Of a DNA stretch of 49,046 nucleotides, positions 7,961 through 16,014 are shown in pieces; position 1 is the stretch's first letter; each line of letters opens with the position of its first letter. Position numbers and translations under genes: made by a program. The notes beneath the pieces were generated by a model. It worked only from the letters and a program-made list of their open reading frames with translations, ran no database searches and was not told where the DNA came from. This stretch comes from JAHBNG01 sp039028975 (lineage in GTDB: Bacteria; Chloroflexota; Anaerolineae; Caldilineales; Caldilineaceae): NCBI GenBank assembly GCA_039028975.1, contig JBCCHB010000131.1, positions 1 through 49,046 on the forward strand, read 5' to 3'.

Positions 7961-9103
7961 ATGAAAATCACCCAAATCACCACTCATCTTGTCAACATCG
8001 GGAATCGCAATTGGCCATTTGTCAAAGTTGAAACGGACGAAGGAATTTATGGCGTGGGGGAAGCCTATTCCTGCGGACCAGACAAAGCCACAGCGGCCGT
8101 TGTTGCTGACTTTGAAGAGTGGCTGATCGGCAAAGATCCTCGCAACGTAGAGGAGCTCTGGCATCTGATGTATGCAGGATCACGATTCCCAGGCGGTATG
8201 ATTCTTAACGCGGCCATTAGTGGCATAGAACACGCTCTTTGGGATATTGCTGGGAAGGCCACAGGATTGCCGGTCTATCGATTGGTGGGTGGGAAATGTC
8301 GGGAGAAGATTCGCGTCTATCAATCGGTACGGGGCAATACGCCCGAGGAGATGGCCGAATATGCCGCTATGCTCGTGGAGACCTATGGTTACACCGCCCT
8401 CAAAATGGGACCGCTGCCAAATGGGTGGCAAACTATGCCCTGGCTGAAGGCACTCAATGAGACCGAAGCCAGGGTCAATGCCGTACGAGAGGCTGTTGGT
8501 GAAGCAGTAGAAATTGGCCTAGATCCCCACGCTCGCATCTTCGAGACTGCACGAGCGCTGGAACTTTGTCGGGTTGTGGCACCGATGAGGCCCATGTTTG
8601 TAGAAGAACCACTCCGTCCTGAGAATTACGATGCCTTGGCCAAACTCTCTCAACAAACGAACGTACTGTTGGCTACCGGCGAGATGCTCTACAGTCGCCA
8701 TGAATTTCGCGATCTGCTAAAACTGCAAGCCGTGGACATTATTCAGCCTGACATCTGCGTGACCGGCGGGCTATGGGAGATGAAGAAGATCGCGGCTATG
8801 GCTGAGGCCCACTATGTCAGCGTGGCCCCCCACAATCCCTGTGGGCCTATTGCCACTGCGGTCAATGTCCACTTTGCCGCCAGCACCCAAAATTTCATCG
8901 TTCTCGAATATCACCCTGATGATCAATCGCCTCGTAGAGATATTGTAGACGAACCTATGAAGCTAGTTGATGGTTATTTGGAATTGCCTGAGCGCTCTGG
9001 ATTGGGAATTGATCTGAATTGGGATGTTTTGGACCAATACCCCTTCAGGTCGTGGCATCGAGCGCTACCCTATCGGGTTGATAGCTCGCTTTCGTATCAA
9101 TAG
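7961..9103 (+). CDS. Enolase-superfamily dehydratase (galactonate dehydratase-like)
   Basis: This 380-residue mandelate racemase/muconate lactonizing-type enzyme carries the metal ligands Asp188 (GLDPHAR), Glu215 (FVEEPL) and Glu241 (TGEMLYSR), with His190 in the D-x-H arrangement typical of D-galactonate/gluconate dehydratases and His291 (APHNPCGP). The KxK lysine of racemases is replaced by LKMGP. It most likely dehydrates an acid sugar to a 2-keto-3-deoxy acid using Mg2+; the exact substrate cannot be read. It starts 18 bp after the P450 stop and may be cotranscribed, although a sugar-acid dehydratase and a P450 are an odd pair. Confidence 0.85.
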   Translation: MKITQITTHLVNIGNRNWPFVKVETDEGIYGVGEAYSCGPDKATAAVVADFEEWLIGKDPRNVEELWHLMYAGSRFPGGMILNAAISGIEHALWDIAGKATGLPVYRLVGGKCREKIRVYQSVRGNTPEEMAEYAAMLVETYGYTALKMGPLPNGWQTMPWLKALNETEARVNAVREAVGEAVEIGLDPHARIFETARALELCRVVAPMRPMFVEEPLRPENYDALAKLSQQTNVLLATGEMLYSRHEFRDLLKLQAVDIIQPDICVTGGLWEMKKIAAMAEAHYVSVAPHNPCGPIATAVNVHFAASTQNFIVLEYHPDDQSPRRDIVDEPMKLVDGYLELPERSGLGIDLNWDVLDQYPFRSWHRALPYRVDSSLSYQ

Positions 9104-9162
9104 TCAGTTGATAGCAGCCGTTGGCGAGCACGCCCACATGTAGTACGGTGTATGCCTACCGC

Positions 9163-10488
9163 CTACTCACCAAATCCACCCTCGGACAAGGTCTTTACTC
9201 GTTCTTCTTCCATAATGGCTAATATCTCATCCACGTTTACTTCGCCCCGATCAACCGAGAGTGAAAAATGGGTGAGGGCATTCCGTAATGCCATGCTCAT
9301 GGACCGTGGGCTGGCCCAGACAAATGGAAGAGAAACTACCTCTGCTGACTCCACCAGCTCATATCCCCTTCTGATCTCGTCCTTTAATTCATCGCTTGCT
9401 GAGGTAAGATGAGCTGGCACGTAAGAAGTTTCTGGTCCAACGCCTACAGTTAACATATCTTGTACCTGAGGCGTCGCCGCGAATGTCAGGAACTTTAATG
9501 CGTCCAGTCGATTGGGGGCGTTGGCAGGGACAATATAGCCAAACGGACCAATAATTTCACCCTTTTCCATGGTCTCATCGATCATAGGGAAGGGAAAGAA
9601 ATCCAATTCTTCTTGGAAGATCATGGGCAATTCATCAACAGCACCCGAGCTAACCAACACCATAACCGCTTGTTCTCGCGCAATATCCGCGCTACCTTTC
9701 CCTCTGGAAATCGACATAACGCTTTGCAAGAGTGAATAGGCTCGGTGATTCTGAATAAAATAGCCTTGATCAAAGAGAAATTGCCAAGTTAAGACGATAG
9801 TACGTACCCGCTCATCAGTAAATGGCACCTCTCCTTTGATCAAGCTTTGGTGAAATACTGGGCCATTGAGGCGAATATTTAGATAGTCAAACCAAAGCGA
9901 GGCATCCCATTCTCGTCGACCTGCCAAAGAGAAAGGCACTTCCCCATTGAGTACGAGCGTGTCAGCAATCTGGAGCAGTTCATCCCAGTTTTGGGGAGGT
10001 GTCAACCCATACTTGTCGAAGATGGCCCTGTTATAGTAAATTGCACGCCACTCATAACCTGTCGGCAGTAGATATTGCTTGCCCCGAAAAGTCGTAAGCT
10101 CTTGCAAGGCAAGTGGATAACTGGCTCTTAAATTGCTCTGCTCCCATACATCGGTTATATCCGCAACCAAATCATCTTTGATGGTCGAAAAGAGCCAATC
10201 GCCCGCGCTAATGGACATGAGATCCGGCGGTGTCTCATTCGTCATATATTGGCGCGGCCAAGCGGCCCATGATTTGGCTTTGATGGTCAGATCGGGATGC
10301 TTTTCCTCAAATGAGGCATAGAGCTGCTTCTCCAAATCGGCCTTTTGAGAGCCAGTAATCAGCGTCAACTCAACTTTGGGCAGAGCTGCTGTAGCGGGTT
10401 CCTCTCGGCTTGGTCCACAGGACGCTAGTAGTATGGTCATAACCAACAGTGTCCAGCGTGCAGTCACTTTAGGGGAGACATCAGTCAT
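9163..10488 (-). CDS. ABC transporter substrate-binding lipoprotein
   Basis: The 441-residue protein begins with a signal peptide and lipobox LLASC (Cys24) and shows the extracellular solute-binding family 1 pattern (VELTLITGSQKADLEKQLYA, PDLMSISAGDW, YYNRAIFDKYGLTPPQNWDELL), typical of carbohydrate uptake systems. It would be anchored outside the membrane. No permease or ATPase gene lies in the window, so it is an orphan binding protein here. It converges with the dehydratase gene and lies downstream of the PhyH gene on the same strand (113-bp gap), possibly as a separate unit. Confidence 0.9.
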   Translation of the reverse strand: MTDVSPKVTARWTLLVMTILLASCGPSREEPATAALPKVELTLITGSQKADLEKQLYASFEEKHPDLTIKAKSWAAWPRQYMTNETPPDLMSISAGDWLFSTIKDDLVADITDVWEQSNLRASYPLALQELTTFRGKQYLLPTGYEWRAIYYNRAIFDKYGLTPPQNWDELLQIADTLVLNGEVPFSLAGRREWDASLWFDYLNIRLNGPVFHQSLIKGEVPFTDERVRTIVLTWQFLFDQGYFIQNHRAYSLLQSVMSISRGKGSADIAREQAVMVLVSSGAVDELPMIFQEELDFFPFPMIDETMEKGEIIGPFGYIVPANAPNRLDALKFLTFAATPQVQDMLTVGVGPETSYVPAHLTSASDELKDEIRRGYELVESAEVVSLPFVWASPRSMSMALRNALTHFSLSVDRGEVNVDEILAIMEEERVKTLSEGGFGE

Positions 10489-10601
10489 AGTTTGTCCTTC
10501 TTAGGGCAGGCACTTTCCTATAGTAAGCTCTGTTTTAAAACGGTAGTTAATATTCTTGGAGTGTAGCGATTAGAATCTACCATTTTCAACACAAGCGTAC
10601 T

Positions 10602-11450
10602 TTAGGCAAATACTTTATTTTTCAGCTGGGTCTGAATCTCATAGATAGATCCCACCTTTTCTGGCTCTGGTAGAGGGATAACTACCGGAACGTTTTCCAT
10701 ACGGGGCCTCTGGCAGGGCTCACCGCGCACAATATTGGCCTGATACTGTTCCCAGCTTGTGCCGCGTAATGGCCAAGCATCAATGGCACAATATTGGAAA
10801 AGCAGTAGACGACGGGGGCGGTCCGATACATTGGTCCTGGATGCATGGAGCGCACGAGCGTGGTGAATGGAGATCCCGCCGGCCTTTAACGTAATTGGGA
10901 CGGCCGTGTTGGCTGTTGGAACTTCCTCCGTGACGGCACCAACAAAAACACCGTCCTGATGATGGCTATAAATGGGTCCTTTATGGGAACCGGGAATGAC
11001 CATGAGCGGACCATTCTCTAACTCCATATCATCCAGCGCGATACCCACGGCCAGCAGATCTTGATTGGTGTGAGGATAAAAATACCAATCCTGGTGCCAT
11101 TCCACAGGGCTACCATAGCCGGGAGATTTCATGTTCAACTTGTTTCCATTGGTATGAACCCCTTTGCCAATCAGCTGTTCCACAATATCCAGCAGGTTGG
11201 ATTGACGGATGGCTCGATTGTAGGCATCATGATGCTCAATGGGACTTTTCAGGCGGCGAAGTCTCGGCTCTGCTTGCGTGTGGCCTGGCTCTAAATCAAA
11301 GACGGCTGTATGCTCGGTAAAGGCCCGAGACATTTCGACAAACTCGTCCGTTACCTGACGCAACTCGGCCATCTCTTCTTCTGAAAAGACGCCTTCGACG
11401 CCCAGATAACCATTCTCCTTGTAAAAATCGATCTGCTGTTGACTTAACAT
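10602..11450 (-). CDS. Phytanoyl-CoA dioxygenase (PhyH) family protein 1
   Basis: This 282-residue Fe(II)/2-oxoglutarate oxygenase has the iron-binding facial triad His119-x-Asp121 (VEWHQDW) and His202 (LHASRTN), with the 2-oxoglutarate-binding Arg211 (SDRPRR). It hydroxylates an unknown small substrate; PhyH proteins of this kind act on lipids, ectoine or natural products. It starts 17 bp after the methyltransferase stop, with AAAGGAG upstream, so the two form an operon. The second PhyH paralogue at 12668-13510 differs markedly and is not a recent duplicate. Confidence 0.88.
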   Translation of the reverse strand: MLSQQQIDFYKENGYLGVEGVFSEEEMAELRQVTDEFVEMSRAFTEHTAVFDLEPGHTQAEPRLRRLKSPIEHHDAYNRAIRQSNLLDIVEQLIGKGVHTNGNKLNMKSPGYGSPVEWHQDWYFYPHTNQDLLAVGIALDDMELENGPLMVIPGSHKGPIYSHHQDGVFVGAVTEEVPTANTAVPITLKAGGISIHHARALHASRTNVSDRPRRLLLFQYCAIDAWPLRGTSWEQYQANIVRGEPCQRPRMENVPVVIPLPEPEKVGSIYEIQTQLKNKVFA

Positions 11451-11467
11451 AACTTTGATTTCTCCTT

Positions 11468-12115
11468 TTATCCTTTAGCAACAAACTTTGTGCCCACAAT
11501 ACAGCCAAAACCACCGTCTTCCAGAATGCATTGCTTATCCCAATAGCCCCAATCACCCAGTAATTTAAGGTGACGTAGAATTGTGAGACGTCCAGGATTG
11601 TTGGGTAGCTCATCCCCAGGTTCTACAATGAGGTCCGCGTTAATGAACACACCCCACTGCTTAAGCAACATGTACGCTTTGCTATAGATCCTGCTGACCT
11701 TGGATTCATCGCCCAGATCATGGATCGCCTGCATGGACACAATGGCGTCGAAAGTCGGTTGGCTATATGTGCTCACCTGGTTAAGCCACCAATCCCGATT
11801 GAGATCGGCCTCTAGAAACGTCACTCGGTCTTGATAGGATGATGTGGTTTGTCTGGCTAAATCGAGCAGATGCGGCGAGAAGTCAATGCCTGTGTAGGTG
11901 ATTTGGGGAAATGTGGCTAGTAGGTATTGTGCCAAAACACCGCCGCCGCAGCAAAGCTCTAGAACCACAGGATTTTCTACCTGTTTATCTGCGTGTTGCT
12001 CTCGTATCCGGTTGGCAATGGTTGTCATCATAGCTGCCCGAGCAGGCCATTTTTTATTCAGACCGTCTGTATACGTCTTTGCAGTGACGATACTGTCAAC
12101 ATTACGAAAGGACAT
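11468..12115 (-). CDS. SAM-dependent class I methyltransferase
   Basis: The protein of about 215 residues contains the Rossmann SAM motif VLELCCGGGVLAQYL, the acidic second strand YTGIDFSPHLL, and EADLNRDW, then FDAIVSMQAIHDLGDESK (motif IV region), a standard class I methyltransferase layout. The start is uncertain: a TTG at 12136, ATG at 12124 and ATG at 12115 are in frame. I chose 12115 because AGGA lies about 8 nt upstream. The methyl acceptor is unknown. Operon position just before PhyH 1 suggests tailoring of the same compound, which is inference. Confidence 0.8.
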   Translation of the reverse strand: MSFRNVDSIVTAKTYTDGLNKKWPARAAMMTTIANRIREQHADKQVENPVVLELCCGGGVLAQYLLATFPQITYTGIDFSPHLLDLARQTTSSYQDRVTFLEADLNRDWWLNQVSTYSQPTFDAIVSMQAIHDLGDESKVSRIYSKAYMLLKQWGVFINADLIVEPGDELPNNPGRLTILRHLKLLGDWGYWDKQCILEDGGFGCIVGTKFVAKG

Positions 12116-12204
12116 ATTGCTCATTCCTGGGTACAATTGGGAAATAAAGGTTAGATTATAACACGGTGGAGCATCTCAGAAAAGGTACGTATTTCCATAA
12201 GCAC

Positions 12205-12594
12205 ATGAATTTAACACGACGACTTATTTATATTTTACTGGTTCCAATTGTTGTTGCGATTGGCGTGGTTTCTAGGGCGGTGGACTTCGGCTCGATTTTC
12301 ATAGACAAGTATTTAGGCGACGCGCTGTATGCCATTTTACTTTACCTGGGTTTTAGCATACTTTGGTCCCGTAGTCCGATAGGTTGGCGAGGATGGGGAG
12401 CATTGATTGTCGTATTCGCCATTGAGTGTTTTCAGCTAACAGGGATTCCCCGCAATTTGAGTCAATCAAACAGTCTACCTCTGCGAATTCTGGCCATTGG
12501 TTTGGGTACCCACTTTAGCTGGCTCGATGTAGCTGCATATGTTGTTGGAGTAGGGATAGCAGTTTGGACAGATTTAGGAACGAGAATTAAATAG
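12205..12594 (+). CDS. DUF2809-like integral membrane protein
   Basis: This protein of about 129 residues has four hydrophobic helices (RLIYILLVPIVVAIGVVSRA; YAILLYLGFSILW; WGALIVVFAIECFQL; LDVAAYVVGVGIAVW) and the pattern of DUF2809 proteins, including the conserved IECFQL. Function is unknown. The frame is open back to a GTG at 12166; I prefer the ATG at 12205, which begins directly before the first helix, though neither has a good ribosome-binding site. Its last codons (Gly-Thr-Arg-Ile-Lys-stop) lie inside a MITE copy (12577-12653), so the native C-terminus was probably altered by the insertion. Confidence 0.7.
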   Translation: MNLTRRLIYILLVPIVVAIGVVSRAVDFGSIFIDKYLGDALYAILLYLGFSILWSRSPIGWRGWGALIVVFAIECFQLTGIPRNLSQSNSLPLRILAIGLGTHFSWLDVAAYVVGVGIAVWTDLGTRIK

Positions 12595-12653
12595 CGCGGC
12601 TATTGGTTAGGGCTAAATCCGATTGAACCATACATGTTATGTACGACTCATTT
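12577..12653. mobile_element. MITE family A, degenerate copy 3
   Basis: The segment from GGAACGAGAATTAAATAG to ACGACTCATTTC aligns along its whole length with the copies at 43051-43211 (interrupted) and 48757-48834, sharing for example AATCCGATTGAA with CCCGATTGAA in the others. It is the most diverged of the three copies. Confidence 0.6.
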
Positions 12654-12667
12654 CTGAATGCCGACCA

Positions 12668-13510
12668 CTACCCAAAAATCTTCTGATTGACTTGCTCTGC
12701 TTGCAATTCAAGCTGCGGCTTACCATCCTGCTGTACCCAAGTTCCGCAAGTCCCGCCTGCTTCACTTGTTCCTAGCTCAACTTGGGAGCCATCCATTTGC
12801 AAAATGGGATGATACCATTTGTAAACTTCTTTGGCTTCCCCAACAAGATAATGACCGATCAGGGCCCGCCGAAAGCGGTCGCTGGTTCTGTTAGGCAAGC
12901 TGCCGTGAACAATTTGGCCATTGAAGAAGAGCACATCACCCGCTTTCATGAGGATTGGTTCAATAAGCGTGTCCTCGGGTATTGGAACCGTCACATCGGT
13001 AAAGCTTTGGGTGGTATCCGCCTCGGTCATGCAGAGGAGAGGCCAGTTTTGGCTTCCCGGCACGACGCGAATGCAGCCATTTTCTTCATCGCAATCGTCA
13101 ATTGCCATCCATGCGGCCATGCAGGTACCGGGCTGGACCCGCAGGTAGAACTGATCTTGATGCAGGGCTTGGCCACGAGCACCCGGCGGCTTGAAATAGA
13201 ACATTGTCTGGACAGCAAAGGGCTCTCGGCCCAACAGAGCCGTTAGATAGTGGTTGAGCCGCTCATCGAGCAACCACTGCAGGCTGGACTCATCCCGATA
13301 ATGGGGCTGCATGAGTCTAGGGTAGGCAATGAGTGGATCCTCTGCTACCAGCTTAGCTTCGCCGTCGTTCGGATTCATCGCCTGACTCTCTCGCTGGCGC
13401 ATGGCTTCATAATGTCCCTTGAAGAAGTCGATCTCGCTTTGGGCGAATAGACCTGAGACGACTGCATACCCAAGCTTGTTGTACTGTTGAATCGTATCCT
13501 GTATGCTCAT
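12668..13510 (-). CDS. Phytanoyl-CoA dioxygenase (PhyH) family protein 2
   Basis: This 280-residue PhyH enzyme shows the triad His117-x-Asp119 (ALHQDQF) and His202 (VHGSLPN), with Arg212 (SDRFRR) for 2-oxoglutarate. WMAIDDCDEENGCIRVVPGS is the characteristic strand between the two halves. Substrate unknown. ATG at 13510 follows AAGGAA at good spacing. It stands alone between a perfect-stem terminator upstream and the DUF2809 gene, which converges on it. Confidence 0.88.
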   Translation of the reverse strand: MSIQDTIQQYNKLGYAVVSGLFAQSEIDFFKGHYEAMRQRESQAMNPNDGEAKLVAEDPLIAYPRLMQPHYRDESSLQWLLDERLNHYLTALLGREPFAVQTMFYFKPPGARGQALHQDQFYLRVQPGTCMAAWMAIDDCDEENGCIRVVPGSQNWPLLCMTEADTTQSFTDVTVPIPEDTLIEPILMKAGDVLFFNGQIVHGSLPNRTSDRFRRALIGHYLVGEAKEVYKWYHPILQMDGSQVELGTSEAGGTCGTWVQQDGKPQLELQAEQVNQKIFG

Positions 13511-13525
13511 TTCTTTTCCTTAGAC

Positions 13526-13567
13526 AAAAGAAAAGCACCTCGTATTTGAATGGTGCTTTTCTTTTGC
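13526..13567. terminator. Intrinsic terminator, 15-bp perfect stem
   Basis: Arms 13526-13540 and 13553-13567 (CAAAAGAAAAGCACC and its complement) enclose a 12-nt loop. Read on the minus strand, the right arm is rich in T, as for an intrinsic terminator of the AOR-MoaD operon. The stem could work on either strand. Confidence 0.8.
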
Positions 13568-13636
13568 TTGGTTGAAATTTCTTAGACTATTTGTGTAGCA
13601 GGCGCTTGCTGCCACCAAATCCAAGTGGTTTCTCTC

Positions 13637-13873
13637 TTATCCGCCAGACACTGGTGTGAAGAAGGCCACTTGAACTCCATCCTGCAAGAGCGTGCTTGGT
13701 TCCGTTTCATGATCGTCATTGATCGCCACCAAAAGCGTTGGTGGCAGCTCTAGTCTATTAAATATCTCTTGCACGGTTGCACCCTCCGCAAATTCCAAAG
13801 TTGCCTTTCCCTTTGCTTCAGAGGGAAACCTATCACGGAGTGGGCCATACAGTCGTACGTGAATTTGCATCAT
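13637..13873 (-). CDS. MoaD/ThiS-family sulfur carrier
   Basis: The 78-residue ubiquitin-fold protein ends in Gly-Gly (TPVSGG), the C-terminus that is thiocarboxylated to deliver sulfur to molybdopterin. It starts 3 bp after the AOR stop codon, so it is cotranscribed. The most likely job is supplying dithiolene sulfur for the pterin cofactor of the neighbouring oxidoreductase, or it is a MoaD paralogue dedicated to the tungsten cofactor. Small AOR-linked MoaD proteins are a common pairing. Confidence 0.88.
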   Translation of the reverse strand: MMQIHVRLYGPLRDRFPSEAKGKATLEFAEGATVQEIFNRLELPPTLLVAINDDHETEPSTLLQDGVQVAFFTPVSGG

Positions 13874-13876
13874 GCT

Positions 13877-15829
13877 TTACAAACTCAGATCATCCGCAAC
13901 CCAACCCAGGCCCATACCTTCCAGCGTGCCGCGCTGAGGCATGCCTGTTTCGCTCTCCCAACCCGCTTGCTCGTAGTACATGTCAACGCCGGCTTGAATC
14001 TCATTCTGTTCTAATAAGATCCCATCACTACGGCCGCCTTCTAAGGCTTTGCGGTAGAGCTTCTTAGGCAGATCATCGTCGGCACGGGTTAGCCCTTCAC
14101 GCATATTGAAGGCCCGCATCAGGTTGACCCGCTTCTGGCCGATCTGTTGCATCTCATCGACTGAGATCTCCCATCCAGTGGTGGCAGAGGTGAGTTCAGC
14201 CATATCGACCGGATCGAAGAGCTGCCAGCCAGCTCCGTAAACAAATGAGCAGAGTGAGAGAGTATCCAGCGCACTGTATGTATACTGGGTGGTGAGGGCA
14301 AAATCAACTTTTTCAGCATTGAGCACCTTGCTCGGCTGAGGCTTATCTAAGCCAAGCGGTGCTAGATAGCGGCTGGTGCCTTCTCCGCCACTGCCGTATG
14401 CCTTTTCGTTGTAGCTAGGATCATGCTCGCTCGATTCGTGATCTGCACCAAAGGGGTTCACTGAGTAAATTAATCCCAAACTTCGCTTTACGTGGGGCAT
14501 GTGCGCGGGAAGCTCCTGACCCTTTACTGTGACCACATACTCTTGCCCTTTGCCCAGGTGCTCAGCTGCCTTGGCCGAACCCATGGCCAGCACGTCACCA
14601 AAGCCCTCTCGATTGAGAGTCTTTTCAAGCATGGTGACCATAGCATCAGCATTGCCGTAGGTTAACTCAATGCCGCCGGTATCTTCTTTGGTGAAGATGC
14701 CCTGCTCGTAGCACTCCATGGCCCAAGCGATGGTGGCCCCAGCCGAGATTGTATCTACGCCGTATTGGTTGCAGAGCTGGTTCGCATAGGTAACGGCGTG
14801 AAGATCGCTGACGCCACAGTAGGAGCCTAGGGTTGACAACGACTCATACTCAGGGCCACCGTACTCGGGAATGATCTTCTTGTCTTTGTATTCAGATTCA
14901 GCAACCCGCTTACAGCGAACAATACAGGCATAGCACGTATCGCGCCCTTGTCGATCTTGTTTGCCTTCTTCTGCGCCGGCCAGCAGCTCATCATAGAGGC
15001 GTATGCCATCGATGGCTTCGGCTTCTTCCATGGTCTTCATGACGCCAGAATCCCAGTTGTAGGATGGTAAACCACCAGAGCCATACTGAGGCATGAGCAC
15101 ACCAGCCGTACCATACTTGCCAAACTGATCCATACCTGTTGACTCCAAGGTTTTGGCACCGCGCTTGGAGAGGGCTGCAACTCGCGATTTATCAGCCGGT
15201 TCCACCTTTTGCTTGCCTCGTACCACAATCGCCTTGAGCTTCTTGCTGCCCATGACGGCCCCGACGCCCGTACGGCCCCAAGCTCGATTGCTCATGTTGA
15301 TGATGGCGGCAAAGTTGGCCAGCTTTTCACCGGAGACACCAATCTGGGCGATTTCGATTTTGGAGTCACCCAGCTCCTCTTTGAGCATTTCATCTACTTC
15401 AAGCGCATGTTTCCCCCAAAGGTGAGAAGCATTGTGCAGCTTGACTTCCCCATCGATTATGCTCAGGTAGACAGGCGTCTCTGATGCACCCGTCACCACA
15501 ATCGCATCAAAGCCAGCAAATTTTAGTTCAGCAGGCCAGAATCCACCGGCCTGACTATCAGCCACGCCACCAGAGCTAGGCGATTTGCAGGTAACGGTAC
15601 ATCGACTCTGCCCACTAATCGGCAACCCTGTGCTGGCGCTGGTAGCAAAGACCAACGTGTTTTGGGGATCCAACGCGTCCACCCCTGCTGGCGTATTCTT
15701 CCAGAGGTAGTACAGGCCCATCAGGCTCCCACCCATATACTCCCGATAGAATTGTTCAGTGGGTTCTTCGACTTCGGTTGTGCCGTTGGTCAGATTGACG
15801 TGAAGAATCTTTCCAGTAAAGCCGTTCAT
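13877..15829 (-). CDS. Tungsten-type aldehyde:ferredoxin oxidoreductase (AOR)
   Basis: The 650-residue protein matches AOR-family length. It has the N-terminal cofactor-binding domain (GLPISGQSRCTVTCKSP near 68-84; NRAWGRTGVGAVMGSKKLKA near 181-200) and a 4Fe-4S site (Cys299, Cys302, Cys306 in DTCYACIVRC, with the fourth Cys in SLCSFVYG). It would oxidise aldehydes or reduce acids with ferredoxin using a bis-pterin W or Mo cofactor in the cytoplasm, usually under low oxygen. ATG at 15829 follows AAGGAGC. The downstream MoaD-like gene supports a cofactor link. The substrate is unknown. Confidence 0.92.
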   Translation of the reverse strand: MNGFTGKILHVNLTNGTTEVEEPTEQFYREYMGGSLMGLYYLWKNTPAGVDALDPQNTLVFATSASTGLPISGQSRCTVTCKSPSSGGVADSQAGGFWPAELKFAGFDAIVVTGASETPVYLSIIDGEVKLHNASHLWGKHALEVDEMLKEELGDSKIEIAQIGVSGEKLANFAAIINMSNRAWGRTGVGAVMGSKKLKAIVVRGKQKVEPADKSRVAALSKRGAKTLESTGMDQFGKYGTAGVLMPQYGSGGLPSYNWDSGVMKTMEEAEAIDGIRLYDELLAGAEEGKQDRQGRDTCYACIVRCKRVAESEYKDKKIIPEYGGPEYESLSTLGSYCGVSDLHAVTYANQLCNQYGVDTISAGATIAWAMECYEQGIFTKEDTGGIELTYGNADAMVTMLEKTLNREGFGDVLAMGSAKAAEHLGKGQEYVVTVKGQELPAHMPHVKRSLGLIYSVNPFGADHESSEHDPSYNEKAYGSGGEGTSRYLAPLGLDKPQPSKVLNAEKVDFALTTQYTYSALDTLSLCSFVYGAGWQLFDPVDMAELTSATTGWEISVDEMQQIGQKRVNLMRAFNMREGLTRADDDLPKKLYRKALEGGRSDGILLEQNEIQAGVDMYYEQAGWESETGMPQRGTLEGMGLGWVADDLSL

Positions 15830-15904
15830 ATATCTGCTCCTTGGTTTGTGGGGAAGGCGACTTCAAGAGGGCTTGGGTTCCCTCAACTTGTTGCTCATTT
15901 TACA

Positions 15905-15916
15905 ATAGAATTCTAT
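15905..15916. promoter_or_regulatory. 12-bp palindrome upstream of AOR
   Basis: ATAGAATTCTAT is a perfect 12-bp palindrome 76 bp upstream of the AOR start, in a region where on the minus strand TGATAGAAT could be a -10 element. A regulator site is possible, but evidence is thin. Confidence 0.25.
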
Positions 15917-16014
15917 CATTTACCTGAAAGGCGCGCAAAGTAAGAGAATTTTATACTTCGCCAGAAAAATCTTGTCCCGACTGTTGTCCAGTCTACTCTG
16001 TGTGAAAGTTGGAA

